DNA of 64,000 nucleotides from an uncultured Roseburia sp. (GTDB taxonomy: Bacteria; Bacillota; Clostridia; Lachnospirales; Lachnospiraceae): contig CAMUHN010000008.1 in NCBI GenBank assembly GCA_947088675.1, positions 1-64,000 of the forward strand, read 5' to 3'. Numbering within the stretch: position 1 is the stretch's first letter; the number at the start of each line of letters is the position of its first letter. Shown one piece after another: positions 62,339 to 64,000 of this stretch. Both the position numbers and the translations under genes were made by a program. Under the pieces are notes generated by a model. That model was not told the origin of the DNA. It worked only from the letters and a program-made list of their open reading frames with translations, and searched no databases.

Positions 62339-63412
62339 TCAAGAAAACCGTCCCGAAAAATCAGTTGTCGCGCATTTTTCCAAAGGCAGCTTTACACTTC
62401 TCCCTTCTGCTGCAGACTTATAAATAGCCAGAACCAATTCCAGTGCGCGTTTCCCATCCATGGCCGTAATATACGGCTGTCTGTCATGTTCAATCGCATT
62501 GATCATATCTGCATATAACGGCGTATGCCCGTATCCGTAAATATTAGGAGGATTTTCATGAAATTTTCTCTTTATTTCCTCCGGATCATCTAATAAATCC
62601 GAAAATCTCCATTCTTCAATAACATTAACAGATTGTCCGCCCGCTTTTACTGTGCCTTTTTCACCAAAAATATAAAGCGTCTCTTCCAGATTTTTCGGAT
62701 ACACATCCGTTGTTCCTTCTACGGTTCCATAACTTCCGTTCTTAAATTTAATCAAAGCAATCCCCAGATCCTCAGCTTCAATATAATTGTGATTAAGCTT
62801 GTCCGTCATACCGACAACTTCAACGATATCAGATCCCATCATCCATCTGAGTAAATCTATATTATGAATACACTGATTCATCAATGCGCCGCCATCATGC
62901 TCCCATGTCCCTCTCCATGAGGCTCTGTCGTAATACTCGTGGCCGCGGTGCCAGCGAATGTGCGCAGCTGCATAAAAAAGTTTCCCAAATCTGTTCATGT
63001 CGATTGCTTCTCTTATTTTTTGAACCGACTTATTAAACCTGTTCTGATGACATGCGCAGACCCTGACATTATACTTGATCGAAGCGGCAATTATGGCATC
63101 TGCATCCATGATCGATAACGCGATCGGTTTTTCTATGATGCAATGAATTCCCTTTCGTATGCACTCCATTGCAATTTGAGCATGTTTGCCGCTGTCTGTG
63201 CAAATCGCTACCAGCTGTGGTTTTTCACATTCAATCATATTCATATAATCCGTATATCTCTTAACATGATGATCGAATTTAAATTTCAGAGCCTTGTCCT
63301 CCATACACTTTTCATCAATATCGCATATTGCAGCCAAATCCAGCCCGTTATTCTGCGCTGCCACAATATGATTGGGGGAAATTCTTCCGCAACCGATTAA
63401 CGCATATCTCAT
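62339..63412 (-). CDS. WbpB-like Gfo/Idh/MocA oxidoreductase
   Basis: A 357-residue NAD-dependent dehydrogenase starting RYALIGCGRISPNHIVAA (Rossmann GxGxx). It carries IIEKPIALSIMDADAI (EKP motif Lys) and RASWRGTWEHDGGALMNQ, the pattern of WbpB/WlbA, which oxidise C3 of UDP-GlcNAcA. AGGQSVNVIEEW and the final YITAMDGKRALELVLAI are also family-like. It overlaps the upstream methyltransferase by 4 nt (ATGA). Confidence 0.92.
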   Translation of the reverse strand: MRYALIGCGRISPNHIVAAQNNGLDLAAICDIDEKCMEDKALKFKFDHHVKRYTDYMNMIECEKPQLVAICTDSGKHAQIAMECIRKGIHCIIEKPIALSIMDADAIIAASIKYNVRVCACHQNRFNKSVQKIREAIDMNRFGKLFYAAAHIRWHRGHEYYDRASWRGTWEHDGGALMNQCIHNIDLLRWMMGSDIVEVVGMTDKLNHNYIEAEDLGIALIKFKNGSYGTVEGTTDVYPKNLEETLYIFGEKGTVKAGGQSVNVIEEWRFSDLLDDPEEIKRKFHENPPNIYGYGHTPLYADMINAIEHDRQPYITAMDGKRALELVLAIYKSAAEGRSVKLPLEKCATTDFSGRFS

Positions 63413-64000
63413 AACTCATCACCTTTTCTCGCAACTACAGTTATTCCTGCCTCTTCAACGTGCATTCTTTCAATGACAAGGCCCGCCTGGGCACACCACA
63501 TCCTGACCTCATCCGGCGTCTGACGATGACAATTTAAGGGACGGTACCAGTCAAAGTTTATATGGTTCATTTCGTCTATCGAATATTCCGGTTTATAAAA
63601 ACATTTAAAGATATTCCAATAGAAAAATCTCTGTAAATCAATATCGCCTTTTTTTACTCCGATGCATGGTATATCCTCGTCAATATGTAATGTAACGTTT
63701 AGATCTCCCAGCATTTTCCCGAATTTTGTTAATGACTCAAGCCCATTCCACGTCTCTTCATTGCTTTTATCCCTGAAATACTCTCTGATATAATCATCCG
63801 TATATTCTCTGATCGGAGCCTTTTTCGCATATACATAAAAAAGAAAATATCCGCCTTTTGCCAAATGTCTGCCAAGATTTATAATCGCTTCTCTCGTAGA
63901 ATCCGTGTGATGAAGCACTCCTTCCGAAAATATGACGTCCACTTTTTCTTTCAAATCAATGTTGTTAAGGTCACACTGTATCACTTCATATTCTCCGCCT
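63409..64000 (-). CDS. SAM-dependent methyltransferase, partial (N-terminus beyond window)
   Basis: At least 196 residues of the C-terminal part of a class I methyltransferase. The frame is open to the window edge (GGEYEVIQCDLNNI leads into the visible part), so the SAM-binding motif I lies outside. Motifs after it are present: DVIFSEGVLHHT and GGYFLFYVYAKKAPIREY. A WYRPLNCHRQTPDEVRMW segment and a short C-terminal domain follow. It is probably a sugar methyltransferase of the glycan operon. Confidence 0.85.
   Translation of the reverse strand, partial: GGEYEVIQCDLNNIDLKEKVDVIFSEGVLHHTDSTREAIINLGRHLAKGGYFLFYVYAKKAPIREYTDDYIREYFRDKSNEETWNGLESLTKFGKMLGDLNVTLHIDEDIPCIGVKKGDIDLQRFFYWNIFKCFYKPEYSIDEMNHINFDWYRPLNCHRQTPDEVRMWCAQAGLVIERMHVEEAGITVVARKGDEL

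Overview
The window reads as the chromosome of a motile, endospore-forming Clostridia, most likely a Lachnospiraceae. The grounds are a Firmicutes-type flagellar operon headed by codY, the sporulation genes spoIVA and sigK, strong AGGAGG-type ribosome sites, a T-box leader, and low-GC codon use. Almost everything is on the minus strand; only the DUF1292 gene, a 42-residue ORF, malQ and a ClC channel gene are on the plus strand.

Layout. 1-11185: proximal part of the fla operon, transcribed right to left as flgB, flgC, fliE, fliF, fliG, fliH, fliI, fliJ, a MotE-like gene, fliK, flgD, a TIGR02530 gene and flgE (cut by the window edge). Its promoter (11250-11277) overlaps a near-consensus CodY box, and codY is the adjacent upstream gene. 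11381-25217: housekeeping genes codY, topA, dprA, comM, sigK, trpS, DUF5662, a GH13 protein that has lost its catalytic motifs, DUF1292, a UvrD-type helicase and gltX. 25394-31854: small membrane proteins, spoIVA, malQ, a ClC channel, DUF1284 and bioY under a probable BirA operator. 32020-39198: a complete trp operon in the order E-G-C-F-B-A-D behind a tryptophan T-box leader. That leader holds two copies of a short palindromic repeat; a third copy is at 25297.

39199-40805 holds the most unusual locus: a TnpB-family protein in which all three RuvC catalytic positions are substituted (Asp to His, Glu to Thr, Asp to Gly). It has no TnpA partner. About 290 nt of structured non-coding sequence follow its stop codon, ending at the trp promoter. 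It is a strong candidate for a domesticated, nuclease-dead, RNA-guided regulator (TldR-like).

40842-64000: a long AT-richer glycan-modification operon, transcribed right to left with many 4-base stop/start overlaps, ending in csrA, two more genes and then the dead TnpB. It encodes WbpB-, WbpE- and WbpD-like enzymes plus a WbpA-like dehydrogenase fused to a GT32 transferase. Together these would make UDP-2,3-diacetamido-2,3-dideoxy-glucuronate. It also encodes an AsnB amidotransferase, a sugar formyltransferase, an aminotransferase, two radical SAM proteins, several glycosyltransferases, a pyruvyltransferase, a WbqC protein, a deacetylase and methyltransferases. Seven of the proteins carry the same small 'YGAG' Rossmann-like module joined to different catalytic partners. 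With csrA in the operon and flagellar genes in the same window, the likely job is flagellin or other surface-glycan decoration; this is an inference.
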